Shown in pieces: positions 6,615 through 14,758 of a stretch of 18,688 nt of DNA. The notes beneath the pieces were generated by a model, which saw only the letters and a program-made list of their open reading frames with translations, was not told the origin of the DNA and did no database searches. Position numbers and translations under genes: made by a program. Within the stretch, counting starts at the first letter, position 1. Every line of letters begins with the position of its first letter. The DNA is from an uncultured Microbacterium sp. (GTDB taxonomy: Bacteria > Actinomycetota > Actinomycetes > Actinomycetales > Microbacteriaceae): contig CALKHM010000271.1 of the NCBI GenBank assembly GCA_937988695.1, positions 1-18,688 on the forward strand, given 5' to 3'.

Positions 6615-7310
6615 TCACAGGTAGCTCTCGCGCAGCACATCGCTGCCGATGAGCGCGTTCGCGTCGTCTGCGATGACGACCCTGCCGTTTCTGAGCACGT
6701 ACGCGCGTCGGCAGAACTCGAGCGCGATGGCGTTCTGCTCGATGAGGATCACGGTCACCCCCGCGTCGTTGAGCTCGGCCACCGTGTGCAGCACGTCCTC
6801 GACGAGCTTGGGCGCGAGGCCCAGCGACGGCTCGTCGACGATGAGCGTGGTCGGGCTCGACATCAGCCCGCGGCCGATGGCGAGCATCTGCTGCTGCCCG
6901 CCGCTCAGGGCGGCGGCCTGCTGGCGTGCGCGCTCGCCGAGGATGGGGAAGACCTCGTACACCTTCTCCAGGCGCTCCCGCAGAACCGCCCGGTCGCGCA
7001 GCCAGTACGCGCCCAGTCTCAGATTCTCCGCGACGGACAGTCCGGGGAACACGCCACGAGCCTCGGGGACGTGGGCGATCCCCAGCCGCGCGGTCTTCTC
7101 CGGATTGCTCGGCAGAGGAGCCCCGTTCCACGTGATCGACCCGCTGCGTGGCTTGAGCACGCCGCTGATCGTCCGGGCGAGCGTCGACTTGCCCGCGCCG
7201 TTGGCACCGAGGATGGCGACGAAGTCCCCGTCCGCGATCCGCATCGAGACACCGTGCAGGACGTCGACACGTGCACGGTACCCCGTCGTCAGCTCAGCGA
7301 TCTCCAGCAC
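6615..7310 (-). CDS. livF: Branched-chain amino acid-type ABC importer ATPase LivF
   Basis: A 231-residue ABC ATPase of the LivF class, energising the inner-face permease dimer of the importer. Walker A is GANGAGKST (35-43), the stretch HVPEARGVFPGLSVAENLRLG is the LivF Q-loop region and its characteristic sequence, the signature is LSGGQ (135-139) and Walker B is TLIVDEP (155-161). The GTG at 7310 was chosen because GGGAGG lies 5 nt upstream and the protein then begins MLEIAEL like other LivF proteins. An in-frame GTG at 7325 would add five residues without a clear ribosome-binding site. The start overlaps the end of livG, so the two ATPases are probably translationally coupled. The substrate of the transporter cannot be read from the ATPase. 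Confidence 0.92.
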   Translation of the reverse strand: MLEIAELTTGYRARVDVLHGVSMRIADGDFVAILGANGAGKSTLARTISGVLKPRSGSITWNGAPLPSNPEKTARLGIAHVPEARGVFPGLSVAENLRLGAYWLRDRAVLRERLEKVYEVFPILGERARQQAAALSGGQQQMLAIGRGLMSSPTTLIVDEPSLGLAPKLVEDVLHTVAELNDAGVTVILIEQNAIALEFCRRAYVLRNGRVVIADDANALIGSDVLRESYL

Positions 7311-8094
7311 GATGCCCTCCCGCACCCAGATACGCCTCCACGACGGCCTCGTCGTCGCGGATCTGCGCCGGGCTCCCCTCGGCGAGCACCGCGCCGGCGC
7401 TCATGACGACGACCCGCCGCGCGGCCCGCGCGACGAAGTCCATGTTGTGGTCGATGAGGACGATCGCGATGCCGGCGGCGGAGAGCTCCACCAGGCGGTC
7501 GGCGAGCGCCTCGGCATCCACCGGCCCGAGCCCTGCCGCCGGCTCGTCGAGCAGCATGAGCCTGGGCTGCGCGTATTGCGCACGGGCCACCTCGGCGAGT
7601 TTGCGCACCCCGTAGGGGACGGATGCCGCCGTCGCGCCGGCCCACGCGCCCAGGCCGTAGTCCTCCATCAGCGCATATGCCCGGTCGCGCGCGTCGCGGT
7701 AGCGGCGCCGCGCACGAAGAGTGCCGAACGGGCTGAGCAGCATCTCGCGCAGACGCAGCTCCGTGCCGGCGAGCATGACGTTGTCGATCAGCGGGACGTC
7801 CTCGATGAGCAGGGTCTCCTGGAAGGTGCGCACGACGCCGCGGCCACGCAAGGTGTGCGGCACCGCCCCGCAGACGTCCTCGCCGTCGATCCGCACCGTC
7901 CCGGTGCTGGGCTTGTAGAAGCCGCAGATGCAGTTGAGCACGGTCGACTTGCCGGCGCCGTTGGGCCCGATGAGACCGACCACCTCGCCGGCGCGCACGG
8001 CGAAGGAGATGTCGCGCAGCGCGGTCAGGCCGCCGAATCGGATGCCGATGCTCTCGACATCGAGGACGTCGGCTGTCGTGGGATCCTGCGTCAT
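7294..8094 (-). CDS. livG: Branched-chain amino acid-type ABC importer ATPase LivG
   Basis: A 266-residue ABC ATPase of the LivG class, partner of LivF. Walker A is GPNGAGKST (43-51), the Q-loop region is RTFQETLLIEDVPLIDNVMLAG (about 89-110), Walker B is LMLLDEP (179-185), and the LivG-type C-terminus is VVVMSAGAVLAEGSPAQIRDDEAVVEAYLG. The signature motif is degenerate, VPYGVRKLAEVARA instead of the LSYGQQRRLEIARA usual in LivG, though still in the correct place. The ATG at 8094 overlaps the livM stop by 4 bp (ATGA), which indicates coupling and excludes the much longer open frame that continues upstream through livM in another phase. Confidence 0.93.
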   Translation of the reverse strand: MTQDPTTADVLDVESIGIRFGGLTALRDISFAVRAGEVVGLIGPNGAGKSTVLNCICGFYKPSTGTVRIDGEDVCGAVPHTLRGRGVVRTFQETLLIEDVPLIDNVMLAGTELRLREMLLSPFGTLRARRRYRDARDRAYALMEDYGLGAWAGATAASVPYGVRKLAEVARAQYAQPRLMLLDEPAAGLGPVDAEALADRLVELSAAGIAIVLIDHNMDFVARAARRVVVMSAGAVLAEGSPAQIRDDEAVVEAYLGAGGHRAGDR

Positions 8095-9104
8095 CGCTGC
8101 TCCGTCTCGACTCTGCGTGCCGCGGAGAGCCGTCGCAGCGCGCCGCGGAGAGCGATCACGCCGAACAGCAGCGCCCCGTACACGAGTGAGGACACCTGGG
8201 CGTCTGAGGCCAGCACGTGCGGAACGATCGAGACGAACGCCGCGCCCAGCAGGGCGCCGATGGGCGAGGTCACTCCCCCGATCACGGCCGCGGCCAGGAA
8301 CGCGACGGAGTTGTCGAAGCTGAACGATGAGGGGGTCACCGCGCCCACGGTGAAGGCATAGACATAACCCGCCACGCCCGCGAGCACCGAGCTCACCGCG
8401 AACGCCCAGACGCGCTGCCGCGCCGGGGCGACGCCGAACGCGCCGGCCAGCGCCTCGGACTGCTTGACCGCCAGAACGTTCAGCCGGGACCATCCGCTGA
8501 GCATGTTGTGGGCGATGAGGTAGGCGACCACCACCCCGGCCACCCCGAAGTACACGCCGCCCAGGCCCGAGGAGAGCGAGAACCCGCCGATGGCCACCGG
8601 CTTCGTGAACACCCCTTGGTACCCGCCGGTCACGCCCTCGAACTTCAAGGCCAGCTCGGGCACGGCCCACCCGAACGCGAGAGTCACGACCGCCAAATAG
8701 ATGCCGTGCAGTCGCAGACACGCCACCGCCAGCAGCATGCCGATCGCCGTGGCCAGCACGATCGCCACGAGAAGCGGGATGGGCTGCGGCATCCCCCACT
8801 GGGTGGCCGCGATCGCGGCACCGTAGGCGCCGACGGCCATGAGGCCGGCGTGCCCCAGCGTGACCTGACCGGAGGCACCGGTCACGATGACCACGCTCAG
8901 CGCCATGATCGCGGTGGAGGCCCACAGGTCGGTGTTGTACTGCGCGGTGGGCGGGACGAACAGCGGAAGCAGGACGAGGATGACGACGATGCCCGCGGCC
9001 CGGTGGGCACGCAGCCATCCGATCGCGGAGGACAGCGGACCGCGACGGGCAGGAGCCGGTCCGGATGCGACCGCGGCGTCGGCGAGATCTGACGAAGGAA
9101 GCAT
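8091..9104 (-). CDS. livM: Branched-chain amino acid-type ABC importer permease LivM
   Basis: A 337-residue polytopic inner-membrane permease of the LivM class. After a hydrophilic N-terminal tail of about 35 residues come roughly eight to ten hydrophobic segments, beginning with IVVILVLLPLFVPP. The family's conserved region GASGQVTLGHAGLMAVGAYGAA occurs at about residues 76-97, and the cytoplasmic ATPase-contact loop LAVKQSEALAGAFGV at about 231-245. The conserved VIGGVTSPIGALLGAAFV stretch lies near the C-terminus, followed by a basic tail. The ATG at 9104 is preceded by GAGG about 9 nt upstream, 10 nt after the livH stop. It forms the membrane channel with LivH. Confidence 0.93.
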   Translation of the reverse strand: MLPSSDLADAAVASGPAPARRGPLSSAIGWLRAHRAAGIVVILVLLPLFVPPTAQYNTDLWASTAIMALSVVIVTGASGQVTLGHAGLMAVGAYGAAIAATQWGMPQPIPLLVAIVLATAIGMLLAVACLRLHGIYLAVVTLAFGWAVPELALKFEGVTGGYQGVFTKPVAIGGFSLSSGLGGVYFGVAGVVVAYLIAHNMLSGWSRLNVLAVKQSEALAGAFGVAPARQRVWAFAVSSVLAGVAGYVYAFTVGAVTPSSFSFDNSVAFLAAAVIGGVTSPIGALLGAAFVSIVPHVLASDAQVSSLVYGALLFGVIALRGALRRLSAARRVETEQR

Positions 9105-9114
9105 GTTCAGCGCC

Positions 9115-9975
9115 TCACACTTTCGAAATCCGTCGAGCGGACAGCAGCCCCTGCGGCCTCAGATAGAGCACGGCCACGACCAGCAGCAGCGTCGCGGTGT
9201 TGGCCAGCGATGACGAGAACCAGAGCGCGGTGAGGTTCACGGCGACCCCCATCAGCACCCCGCCGACGAGAGTGCCGAACATGTTGCCCAGTCCGCCGAT
9301 CGTGATCGCCGCGAACGAGACGAGCGCGAAGGTCACCAGGCTGTTCTCACTCAGATACGTCTGCGGCACCACGAGGACCGCCGCCAGGGTCGCATAGATC
9401 GAACCGAGCACCCACGCGTATACGCGCAGCCGCCGCACGGGTATCCCGAGGAGACGGGCGTGCGGCTCGCTCTCGAACACCGCACGCATGCCCAGCCCGA
9501 TCCGCGTCTTGTTGATCAGGAGGAATGCGCTGGCCGCGATGACCACTCCGAGGATCAGGGTGATCAGCTGGCTCCACTCCACGAAGACGGGGCCGAGATG
9601 GCCTCCGCCGCCCGGGAACGGCAGCGCGATGTTGCGCGTCTGCGACCCCCAGGTGAGAGTGACCAGTCCGCGCATCATCAAGCCGATCGCGAGGGTGGCC
9701 ATCACCAGGTTGAGCTCATCACGCTCGGTGATCAGTCCCAGCGTGGCATTCGTGGCAGCCCCCAACAGCGCGGCGATCCCGACCGCGACGACGAGGGCGA
9801 GCAGGAACGAGCCGTGCAGGGCGATCACCGTGGCCATGCCGAACAGCGACAGGGTGAGCATGTTGCCGTGGGCGAAGTTCACCACGCCCGTCGCCCGGTA
9901 GATGAACACGAGGCCGAGGCCGGCGATGCCGTAGAGCAGGCCTGTCACGATGCCTTGGAAGACCACCTGGAGCAC
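9115..9975 (-). CDS. livH: Branched-chain amino acid-type ABC importer permease LivH
   Basis: A 286-residue inner-membrane permease of the LivH class. It begins MLQVVFQGIVTGLLYGIAGLGLVFIYRATGVVNFAHG, the classic LivH opening with the NFAHG motif at about residues 33-37. Six to eight hydrophobic helices follow, with the ATPase-contact loop around FESEPHARLLGIPVRR (about 165-180) and SFAAITIGGLGNMFGTLVGG near the C-terminus. The start is GTG at 9975, with AGGAGGG 8 nt upstream. It lies 23 nt after the binding-protein gene and 10 nt before livM, within the canonical J-H-M-G-F order. Confidence 0.94.
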   Translation of the reverse strand: MLQVVFQGIVTGLLYGIAGLGLVFIYRATGVVNFAHGNMLTLSLFGMATVIALHGSFLLALVVAVGIAALLGAATNATLGLITERDELNLVMATLAIGLMMRGLVTLTWGSQTRNIALPFPGGGGHLGPVFVEWSQLITLILGVVIAASAFLLINKTRIGLGMRAVFESEPHARLLGIPVRRLRVYAWVLGSIYATLAAVLVVPQTYLSENSLVTFALVSFAAITIGGLGNMFGTLVGGVLMGVAVNLTALWFSSSLANTATLLLVVAVLYLRPQGLLSARRISKV

Positions 9976-9998
9976 GACTCGTTCCCTCCTTCAGAAGC

Positions 9999-11210
9999 TC
10001 ACTTCGAACCGAGCGGTATCGGCTTCGAGGTCACGGTCGTGAAGTCCCCGCCGGTCGCCTTGATGATCGACAGCGACCGGGTGCCGACATGGTCCCCGGG
10101 CGTAAAGGTGACCGACGGCGTCGCACCGACGGCGACACCGTCGAAGGTGGACAGTGCGGCGATCAACGACTCGCGAGTCGGCTCTTCGCCGTTCTTGGTC
10201 GCCTTGTCCAGGCCGGCTGCGAACAGGGCGGCGTTCGTCCAGCCGTTGAGGCTGAACACGCCGATGTCGTCGCCGTGGCCGTCGGCTTTCATCTGCTCGT
10301 TGTACGCGCGCACCGACGGAGAATCGTCGCTGGTGGGCAGCAACCACGACCCGAACAGCGTGTCATCCAGAGCCGACCCGGCCAGCTTGTACGTCGACGG
10401 ATCGGCGGTGTAGAACGGCGCGAAGAACTGCGTGTCGAAGCCGAGACGCTTCGCGGTGGTGACGGCGGTGGCCACGTTGCTGTTCGAGCCCCAGACGACG
10501 GTGAGGTCGGCACCGGCGTTCTTGGCCTGCGTGATCTGCGCGGTCAGGTCCGTGTCGCTGACGTTGAAGGCCGCAGTGGCGACCACCTTCACGCCCTTCT
10601 CCTGCGCGGCGGCCTTCGCGCCTTCCAGAGCCGGTTTGCCGAGATCGTCGTTCTCGTACAGGACGGCGATCCGCTTCTTGCCGAGCTCGTCGACTCCATA
10701 CGACACATCCAGGTGTGCCTCGTCATGGTAGTTGGGCAGGAGGACGAAGTAATTGTCCTGCTGGGCCATGTCCGGCGAGCCGCCGACAGCCCCGACCACG
10801 GGCAGCTTCTGCGCCACCGCGTAGGGCTGCACGGCAGCGTTGGTCGGCGTGCCGATCGGAGCCACCAGAGCCAGGACGTGAGACTGCTCGACGAGCTGCT
10901 TGGCGTCGGCCAGGCTGCGAGCCGGGTCGTAGCCGTCGTCGAGCTGGGTGTAGTTGATCTTGTACCCGTTGACGCCGCCGTTGGCGTTCACCCAGTCGAT
11001 GTACGCACGCGCGCCCTCGGCGATGAGCTTGTACGACGGCACGGGACCCGTCTCCGGGACGAAGGCGCCGATCTCGACGGTCTTCTTCGCGGTGTCCACG
11101 CCGGCGCTGGGCCCGCCGGGATCGGTCGCGGCGGCCAGGCCGCAGCCTGAGAGAAGAAGAGCCACCGCTGCAAGGGGCACCATCGCCCGCACGGCATGCA
11201 CAGAATCCAT
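9999..11210 (-). CDS. ABC importer substrate-binding lipoprotein (LivJ-like)
   Basis: A 403-residue extracytoplasmic binding protein of the type I periplasmic-binding fold (Leu/Ile/Val-binding family), tethered to the membrane. It has a short basic N-terminus, a hydrophobic stretch and the lipobox LLLSGC with lipidated Cys23. The mature domain opens KTVEIGAFVPETGPVPSYKLIAEGARAYIDWVNANGG, typical of the family, and continues through VLALVAPIGTPTNAAVQPYA and the second lobe RIAVLYENDDLGKPALEGAK. GGAGA precedes the ATG at 11210. Family members bind amino acids, but many in catabolic operons bind aromatic or short-chain carboxylates or amides. The surrounding acid-metabolising enzymes make a carboxylate or lactone-derived ligand as likely as an amino acid. 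Confidence 0.92.
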   Translation of the reverse strand: MDSVHAVRAMVPLAAVALLLSGCGLAAATDPGGPSAGVDTAKKTVEIGAFVPETGPVPSYKLIAEGARAYIDWVNANGGVNGYKINYTQLDDGYDPARSLADAKQLVEQSHVLALVAPIGTPTNAAVQPYAVAQKLPVVGAVGGSPDMAQQDNYFVLLPNYHDEAHLDVSYGVDELGKKRIAVLYENDDLGKPALEGAKAAAQEKGVKVVATAAFNVSDTDLTAQITQAKNAGADLTVVWGSNSNVATAVTTAKRLGFDTQFFAPFYTADPSTYKLAGSALDDTLFGSWLLPTSDDSPSVRAYNEQMKADGHGDDIGVFSLNGWTNAALFAAGLDKATKNGEEPTRESLIAALSTFDGVAVGATPSVTFTPGDHVGTRSLSIIKATGGDFTTVTSKPIPLGSK

Positions 11211-11226
11211 GACATTCTCCGGGTTT

Positions 11227-12144
11227 CTAAAGGTTGTCGGATCGCTTATCCGAACCGACGATCGATGAGTTGTTCATTTCGTCGAGGACTGTGACGGCGA
11301 TGGGGAAGTACTCGTGGTCGAGGCCCTTGCCCAGCGCCGAGTTGTAGAACTCCGCCATCTGCGTGAGCTGCGGGCTCACGAGGTCCACGGACTGCGCAGC
11401 GCGCGTGAAGTAGTCGATGTCCTTGATGGCGTACAGCAGCGGGAACCGCCCCTCGCCGAACACGTTCGGGAGCACCGAGCCGATCACGTGGTTGCGGAGG
11501 GCGAACGAGTCCGCCGATCCCTCTGTCAGCACCCGTGCGAGGGTGGCCGTGTCCACACCGAGCAGACGACCGAGCATGAGTCCCTCGCTGACCGCGAGGA
11601 TGTTCGCCATCAGCACGGCGTTGTTGACGAGCTTGGCGATCTCCCCGCTGCCGACCGGGCCGACGTGGCTGATGGAGGTGCCCATCAGCTCCAGCACCGG
11701 CCGTGCCCGCTCGAAGTCCTCGTCGCTGCCGCCGACCATGATGGCCAGCGTGCCGTCGGCGGCGGCCTGCTTCGTGCGGGCGACCGGGGCGTCCAGGAAC
11801 GACGACCCGGCCTGCCGCGCCGCAGCCGCCACCTCTTGGGAGACGGCCGGCGGGATCGTGCTCATGTCGACGGCGAGCGAGCCCTGCGACAGCGCTGCCA
11901 CGATCCCGTCCTCGCCGAGGTAGACCTCCCGCACCTCGGCCGCGCCGGGCAGCGAGGTGAACACGATCTCGACCTGTGCGGCCAGGTCGGCCGCCGATCC
12001 GGCTGCCCGCGCGCCCAGGGACACGAAGTCGTCGACCACATTGCTGCGCATGTCGAACACGGTGAGGTCGCACCCCTTGCGCAGAAGGTTGCGGGCCATC
12101 CCGCCGCCCATCGCACCCAGGCCGACGTATCCGATTCTGGTCAT
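11227..12144 (-). CDS. 3-hydroxyisobutyrate dehydrogenase-family NAD(P)-dependent oxidoreductase
   Basis: A 305-residue cytoplasmic beta-hydroxyacid dehydrogenase (relatives include MmsB, tartronate semialdehyde reductase and GarR). The Rossmann motif is GYVGLGAMGGGMARNLL (residues 5-21), the catalytic Lys is Lys171 in GEIAKLVNN with Asn175 nearby, and the all-helical dimer domain follows. The substrate loop, usually DAPVSGG, reads DAPVARTK (118-125), so the acid recognised may differ from 3-hydroxyisobutyrate. The ATG at 12144 was preferred to GTG at 12153 because AAGGAG lies 8 nt before the ATG and only 3 nt before the GTG. It lies 34 nt after the lactonase gene and 16 nt before the binding-protein gene, in the same operon. 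Confidence 0.9.
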   Translation of the reverse strand: MTRIGYVGLGAMGGGMARNLLRKGCDLTVFDMRSNVVDDFVSLGARAAGSAADLAAQVEIVFTSLPGAAEVREVYLGEDGIVAALSQGSLAVDMSTIPPAVSQEVAAAARQAGSSFLDAPVARTKQAAADGTLAIMVGGSDEDFERARPVLELMGTSISHVGPVGSGEIAKLVNNAVLMANILAVSEGLMLGRLLGVDTATLARVLTEGSADSFALRNHVIGSVLPNVFGEGRFPLLYAIKDIDYFTRAAQSVDLVSPQLTQMAEFYNSALGKGLDHEYFPIAVTVLDEMNNSSIVGSDKRSDNL

Positions 12145-12178
12145 CTCACTCACTCCTTTGTCAGTGGATCCGCGTTCG

Positions 12179-12946
12179 TCAGCGGATCTCTCGCACTCGA
12201 GGACCGGTGCGCTCCCACAGGGCAGGATCGTGTCCGACGAGGAGCTCGGTCCGTGCGAAGTCCCGCAGGAAGGCGATCCGCCGCAGTGATCTGTACGCGT
12301 CGGGCATGGACCAGGCGTTGCCCGGGGGCCATGCCTGATCCACGTTCGCCTGCAGGTACGCCGCGTCTCCCGCGCACAGCGCTGAGCGGCCGCTGGGGAG
12401 CCTGACGATCAGGGACTGGTGTCCGGGGGTATGTCCCCGGGTGTTGATCAGCCCCAGCCCGTCGGTGACGACATAGTCCCCTTCGACCACGGTCGGCGCC
12501 TCCGGCAGACCGTACTGCTGGCGCAGGAAGATCGCCGAGACGAACGCGTCCGGCTCGAGGGCGAACCTCAGCTCTTCACGCTGCACGAGCATCTGGGCGC
12601 CGGTGAGGTGGGAGTTCCCGCCGGTGTGGTCCCAGTGCAGGTGCGAGTTGGCGAGCCAGCGCACGTCGCCGACATCGATGTGCAGCGACTCCAGGTGCGC
12701 GAGGATGCCGTGACCCTCGTCGAGGTCTACCAGCGTCGCAGCCTTCGCGCCCAGCGCCCCCTCCGGGTCGGTGACGGCGGCCACGTTGAGCCCGCTGTCG
12801 AAGAGGAAGTAGCCCTCGTCGGTCTGGACCAGGTTGGCGGTCACGGGGATCACCTGCCGCTGGCCGAAGCCCTCGCGATACATGAGGAGGCTGTTCTCGA
12901 CGCCGATCCATCCGCAGTTCAGGATCCACATCCGCTCGACGGTCAT
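12179..12946 (-). CDS. Metallo-beta-lactamase-fold hydrolase, N-acyl homoserine lactonase family
   Basis: A 255-residue dinuclear-zinc metallo-hydrolase closest in motif layout to AHL lactonases (AiiA/AttM type). Metal ligands are visible as SHLHWDH (His102, His104, Asp106, His107), His176 in GHTPGHQS, Asp194 in AGDAAY and His239 in VGHD. Tyr197, three residues after Asp194, corresponds to the catalytic Tyr194 of AiiA. The reaction would be hydrolytic opening of a lactone ring in the cytoplasm, as there is no signal peptide. The ATG at 12946 overlaps the upstream SDR stop by 4 bp, with GGGAGC 8 nt before it. Its place in an import and oxidation operon suggests a dietary lactone rather than, or as well as, a quorum signal; this is inference. 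Confidence 0.88.
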   Translation of the reverse strand: MTVERMWILNCGWIGVENSLLMYREGFGQRQVIPVTANLVQTDEGYFLFDSGLNVAAVTDPEGALGAKAATLVDLDEGHGILAHLESLHIDVGDVRWLANSHLHWDHTGGNSHLTGAQMLVQREELRFALEPDAFVSAIFLRQQYGLPEAPTVVEGDYVVTDGLGLINTRGHTPGHQSLIVRLPSGRSALCAGDAAYLQANVDQAWPPGNAWSMPDAYRSLRRIAFLRDFARTELLVGHDPALWERTGPRVREIR

Positions 12947-13680
12947 GAGAAGTAGCTCCCGCCGTTGATGTCCAGCGTCTGGCCGGTGATCCAGTTCGAT
13001 TCCGGCCCCGCCAGGAACGCGATGGGCTCGGCGATGTCCTCGGGGCGACCGAGGCGACCGAGCGGGTACCCGGTGGCGTCCTCGTTGACGGCGCCGTCGT
13101 TCAAGCCCTGCCACATCGGCGTGAGCACCGGGCCGGGGGCCACCGCGTTCACCTGGATGCCGTGCGGCCCATAGGTCTTCGCGGCCCATTTGACGACGCC
13201 GGCGACCCCGGCCTTGGCGGCGACGTACACCGGGCCGGACTTGACTCCGCCCACCCGGCTGGCCACCGAGCCCAGAGCCACGACCTTTCCGCTGCCCTGG
13301 GCCGTCATCGCGGGGACCACTGCACGCAGCAGGTTGACGAAGCCGAGCAGGTTGACCTCGAGGATCATCTGCGTCTCTTCGTCGGTGAGCTCGAGCAGCC
13401 CCGTACCGGACACGACCCCGGCGCACCCCACCGCGATGTCGATGCGGCCCGCCTGCGTGAGGACGTCGTCTACCGCCGCCTGCACGGAGTCGAAGCTGCG
13501 GACGTCGGCGTGGACGAACGGCACCGCCTCATCGGCCGGGCCGCTCACATCCAGCAGATAGCAGTGCGCACCCCGGGCCGTGAGTGCGACGGCGACCTTG
13601 CGGCCGATTCCGCCGCAGCCGCCGGTGATGACGGCCACTCGTCCGTTCAGGCCGTCGTGATTGCTGGTCTCTGGGATCAT
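12943..13680 (-). CDS. SDR family NAD(P)-dependent oxidoreductase
   Basis: A 245-residue classical short-chain dehydrogenase/reductase. The cofactor motif is TGGCGGIG (19-26), Asp44 at the end of the second strand (YLLD) points to NAD(H), and the active site is Asn110 (LEVNLLG), Ser138 (ALGSVAS), Tyr152 and Lys156 (YVAAK). The usual NNAG is replaced by GCAG (85-88). The ending ITGQTLDINGG is typical of the FabG-like group. The ATG at 13680 was chosen because GGAGG lies 8 nt upstream; upstream codons in frame do not resemble the family. It is the first gene of the importer operon and overlaps the lactonase gene by 4 bp. A likely role is oxidising an alcohol or hydroxyacid intermediate, but the substrate is not visible. 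Confidence 0.92.
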   Translation of the reverse strand: MIPETSNHDGLNGRVAVITGGCGGIGRKVAVALTARGAHCYLLDVSGPADEAVPFVHADVRSFDSVQAAVDDVLTQAGRIDIAVGCAGVVSGTGLLELTDEETQMILEVNLLGFVNLLRAVVPAMTAQGSGKVVALGSVASRVGGVKSGPVYVAAKAGVAGVVKWAAKTYGPHGIQVNAVAPGPVLTPMWQGLNDGAVNEDATGYPLGRLGRPEDIAEPIAFLAGPESNWITGQTLDINGGSYFS

Positions 13681-13921
13681 CGTCGATACCTCCATACGAA
13701 GTGCGCGCACTCATTCGGTCCGCGCATGCGAACACGCACGGGAATTTGAGCTGCACTCCAGGCGGAGGGTCGATACCCGTCGATACGAACGGGGCGATTC
13801 CACTGAGGCCTCAAGAACGGTCTGGCTTCTGCGTGCCAGACTCGGCTGAGAGCACCGTATCCCCGCTCCGACGTTCCTGTCAACGGGTGGGATCGGCCAG
13901 TGCAGTTCGATAGCCATGGTC
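13681..13921 (-). promoter_or_regulatory. Inter-operon region with candidate operators
   Basis: This 241-bp gap separates the end of the CoA-lyase operon from the start of the importer operon and should hold the latter's promoter. Seen: a perfect 12-bp palindrome AGTGCGCGCACT (13700-13711) about 20 nt before the SDR start; the octamer GTCGATAC three times (13682-13689, 13769-13776, 13779-13786); a perfect palindrome TGAGGCCTCA (13804-13813); and an inverted repeat GTCTGGC (13820-13826) / GCCAGAC (13835-13841) with an 8-nt loop. No convincing -35/-10 pair was found. The GTCTGGC repeat could be a terminator or an operator. No gene was recognised here. Confidence 0.4.
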
Positions 13922-14758
13922 TCATCGCCCGGCCATCGCGATGGACCGGGCGCGTTTGACGACGGGCGCGTCGACCATCGCTCCGTCGAGCGTGACCACG
14001 CCGCCGTCCTCGACGCCGGCGGCGGCATCCAGCACCCGCCGGGCCCATGCGACCTCGTCCGCGCCGGGGCGGAAGAGTCGCTCGACGGTCGCCAGCTGCG
14101 CGGGATGGATGCACAGCTTCGCGGCATAGCCGAGGCGCTTGGCGTACTCCACGTCGCTTTCCAGCCGCTGCGCATCACGCACGTCGGCGGTCACCCCGTC
14201 GATGGGCGGCGCCAGCCCTGCGGCCGCAGAGGCGAACAGCAGCCGCATCCGGGCGAACAGCAGCGCCGTACGATCGTCGGGGTCCACATTCAGCTCCGCC
14301 GCCAGATCCAGGCTCCCGAATGCCAGCCGGGCGACCTCCGGCGATCGCGCGATGTCCTCGGCGGCCAGGACGCCTGCCGCGGACTCGATGAGAGCGATGA
14401 CCCGGGAAGCACCCGGCAGCCGAGCGGCCAGGGCGCGCAGAGCCGCCGTGGACTCGGCCTTGGGCACCATCACGCCGCACTCGAGGCCGGCCAGGGCGTC
14501 GACATCCTCATCGTGCCACGGCGTCCGCGGAGCGTTGATGCGAACAGCTACCGGCGTGCGGCCCGCCCGTCGCACGGCCTCGACGACGTCGTTCCTCGCC
14601 TCCTGCTTCGCGTCCGGCCCGACCGCATCCTCCAGGTCGAGCACGACGAGGTCCGCTCCGGCCGCGAACGCCTTGTCGAAGCGATCCGGTCGGCTCCCCG
14701 GGACGAACAGGAGCGTGCGCGCCGCTCCGAGCGCCGAGCCGCGGTACCCGCCGGTCAC
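13922..14758 (-). CDS. CitE/HpcH-type CoA-ester lyase
   Basis: A 278-residue TIM-barrel lyase of the HpcH/HpaI aldolase and citrate-lyase beta family; members cleave malyl-CoA, citramalyl-CoA or related hydroxyacyl-CoA esters with Mg2+. Landmarks: TLLFVPGSRPDRFDKA (15-30), DLVVLDLEDAV (36-46), Arg73 in VRINAP, MVPKAES (97-103), metal ligand Glu125 in IALIESAAG, Asp151 in FGSLDLAAEL, and KLCIHPAQL in the C-terminal part, a hallmark of the family. The start is GTG at 14758, overlapping the hydratase stop by 4 bp (GTGA). No codon further upstream in frame is supported by homology. It is the last gene of its operon. Downstream of CoA-transferases and hydratases, a citramalyl-CoA- or malyl-CoA-type cleavage is plausible but unproven. 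Confidence 0.9.
   Translation of the reverse strand: MTGGYRGSALGAARTLLFVPGSRPDRFDKAFAAGADLVVLDLEDAVGPDAKQEARNDVVEAVRRAGRTPVAVRINAPRTPWHDEDVDALAGLECGVMVPKAESTAALRALAARLPGASRVIALIESAAGVLAAEDIARSPEVARLAFGSLDLAAELNVDPDDRTALLFARMRLLFASAAAGLAPPIDGVTADVRDAQRLESDVEYAKRLGYAAKLCIHPAQLATVERLFRPGADEVAWARRVLDAAAGVEDGGVVTLDGAMVDAPVVKRARSIAMAGR

Noticed and set aside
8095..9018. Upstream extension of the LivG frame
   Set aside because: It reads through livM in another phase with an Arg/Gly-rich translation. The livM/livG ATGA overlap gives the real start.
9999..11210. Naming the binding protein as a true Leu/Ile/Val receptor
   Set aside because: The fold family is clear but ligand specificity in this family is very broad, and the neighbours are acid- and lactone-metabolising enzymes.
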